This document shows positions 23,647 to 24,103 of a DNA stretch of 24,103 nucleotides, piece by piece. The position numbers and the translations under genes were made by a program. Position 1 is the stretch's first letter; each line of letters begins with the position of its first letter. This stretch comes from an uncultured Peptococcaceae bacterium (GTDB taxonomy: Bacteria; Bacillota; Desulfotomaculia; Desulfotomaculales; Desulfocucumaceae). The notes under the pieces were generated by a model. The model saw only the letters and a list, made by a program, of their open reading frames with translations. It searched no databases and was not told the DNA's origin. Location: contig CATZDY010000036.1 of the NCBI GenBank assembly GCA_958417755.1, positions 1 to 24,103 on the forward strand, written 5' to 3'.

Positions 23647-23668
23647 GGCGGAGATGGAGAGATTTGAA
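23646..23668 (-). repeat. 3' fragment of a serine-type tRNA, probable attachment-site remnant
   Basis: Read on the minus strand, these 23 nt are a tRNA T-loop TTCAAAT, T-stem 3' strand CTCTC, acceptor 3' strand CATCTCC, discriminator G and CCA. The five bases upstream (TATAA) cannot pair with CTCTC, so the tRNA stops exactly at the T-arm. A G discriminator suits tRNA-Ser. Integrases of phages and islands use this part of tRNA genes as the core, leaving such a fragment at the far end of the element. The intact copy should lie to the right of the window. Confidence 0.65.
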
Positions 23669-23800
23669 TTATACAGATTACATATAATACAGCTAAATAA
23701 GAATCAAAAGCCCTTTATTTTAAAGGGGTTCAAGGATTGTTTACTCATCTGAAGCCAACTAAAATTAACGTTAAATTACTCTGTAAAGGGTCAAAATAAA

Positions 23801-23830
23801 GGGGGGTAAATAATAGTTACCCCCCTTTTT
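23801..23830 (+). terminator. Strong intrinsic terminator
   Basis: GGGGGGTAA pairs with TTACCCCCC around a 7-nt loop, followed by five T. It is a textbook plus-strand terminator, yet no plus-strand gene is visible just before it. Confidence 0.85.
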
Positions 23831-23852
23831 CACCCACTCGTGGTCGAAGGTG

Positions 23853-23988
23853 TATAACGTTTCGTTATAGCCCTAGTACTATTAACGTCGTGAAACACGA
23901 CACTATTCATATACTAAGGCTGACTTAGGGCGCCAGGGGACGGTAAGTTACCGTGAGCCAGAATCTGATTCCAGTCACCTATGCCCTG
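23853..23988. other. Cluster of nested stem-loops, possible structured RNA
   Basis: Several perfect short stems occur in order: TATAACG/CGTTATA (23853-23869), GCCCTA/TAGGGC (23870-23875 with 23926-23931) enclosing GTCGTG/CACGAC (23887-23901), and CAGGG/CCCTG (23934-23938 with 23984-23988) enclosing ACGGTAA/TTACCGT (23940-23954). The nesting fits a folded RNA or a protein-binding or recombination site. I do not recognise the family, and the strand is not known. Confidence 0.45.
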
Positions 23989-24082
23989 CTGCCAATATGG
24001 TTTAAAAAAGGGTTTCCCCGGGTGGAATTGCTGTGGTAAAATAACAGAGGAGTTACCGCTTGGTGGTCAGTCACTTCCCTGT

Positions 24083-24103
24083 AAAGGGGGTGACGCCTAT
24101 GAT
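24083..24103 (+). other. Ribosome binding site and start of a truncated gene
   Basis: AAAGGGGG (24083-24090) lies 8 nt before an ATG at 24099. The layout AAAGGGGGTGACGCC-ATG recalls the leaders of small holin-like toxin genes in Firmicutes, but only two codons are in view, so the product cannot be named. Confidence 0.35.

Larger units (their letters stand above)
23363..24103. other. 740-bp stretch after the TIR gene, right edge of the window
   Basis: No complete ORF is seen. It contains the tRNA terminator and remnant, an intrinsic terminator at 23801-23830, a cluster of nested stem-loops at 23853-23988 and a ribosome binding site with ATG at the end. Composition changes from about 23800: GC content rises above the AT-rich flank, consistent with a boundary of transferred DNA. 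Confidence 0.55.

Noticed and set aside
24015..24040. T-box-like GGGTGGAATTGCTG
   Set aside because: The T-box antiterminator core needs GGTGGNACCGCG. Too many positions differ and no specifier-loop or terminator arrangement was seen.
1..24103. CRISPR array, insertion sequence or transposase gene
   Set aside because: No regularly spaced repeats and no transposase or integrase motifs were found. The tRNA remnant is the only mark of integration.

Overview
The window looks like chromosomal DNA from a low-GC, endospore-forming, anaerobic Firmicute of the Clostridia type. Spore formation is supported by a CsfB/Gin-type anti-sigma-G gene and a BofA-family gene. Anaerobic metabolism is supported by a four-subunit ferredoxin-dependent 2-oxoacid oxidoreductase, a CoA-transferase of the butyrate/4-hydroxybutyrate family and a ferredoxin-nitroreductase. 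The SRP RNA is the large Bacillus/Clostridium form with an Alu domain. I cannot name a genus from sequence alone.

Positions 1-14300 are an ordered housekeeping region, almost entirely on the minus strand. Read in the direction of transcription (high to low coordinates): proA, a promoter, tRNA-Ser(GGA), SRP RNA, dnaX, ybaB/yaaK, recR, bofA, a P-loop ATPase gene with korABCD, csfB, an Orn/Lys/Arg decarboxylase gene (yaaO-like), tmk, holB and ricT (yaaT). This matches the Bacillus subtilis order scr-dnaX-yaaK-recR-bofA ... csfB-yaaO-tmk-holB-yaaT. Here the kor operon sits between bofA and csfB. One small plus-strand gene (4186-4509) converges on csfB.

Positions 14300-17020 hold a two-gene minus-strand operon (GyrI-like effector-binding protein, then CoA-transferase). 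It is divergent from an HxlR-family regulator that carries an unusual cysteine-rich N-terminus.

Positions 17230-21060 look like an accessory or decaying segment. It has a MarR gene with a one-base frameshift, an intact MFS transporter, a degenerate tandem copy of the transporter's 3' end, about 950 bp of AT-rich DNA without genes, and a ferredoxin-nitroreductase gene broken by a frameshift. The MarR/MFS promoter still carries a perfect dyad over its -10 box.

Positions 21170-23650 carry an SGNH hydrolase, an XRE-type repressor and a small TIR-like protein of the MTH538/ThsB family, all on the plus strand. The TIR gene has a near-consensus promoter whose 17-bp spacer contains a perfect inverted repeat, a natural candidate operator for the XRE protein. 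No Thoeris ThsA gene is in the window.

Positions 23600-24103 begin with a tRNA terminator and the 3' 23 nt of a serine-type tRNA cut off at the T-arm. This is the expected footprint of site-specific integration, with the element lying to the right. Beyond it are a strong terminator, a cluster of nested stem-loops of unknown identity, and a strong ribosome binding site with an ATG at the very edge of the window.
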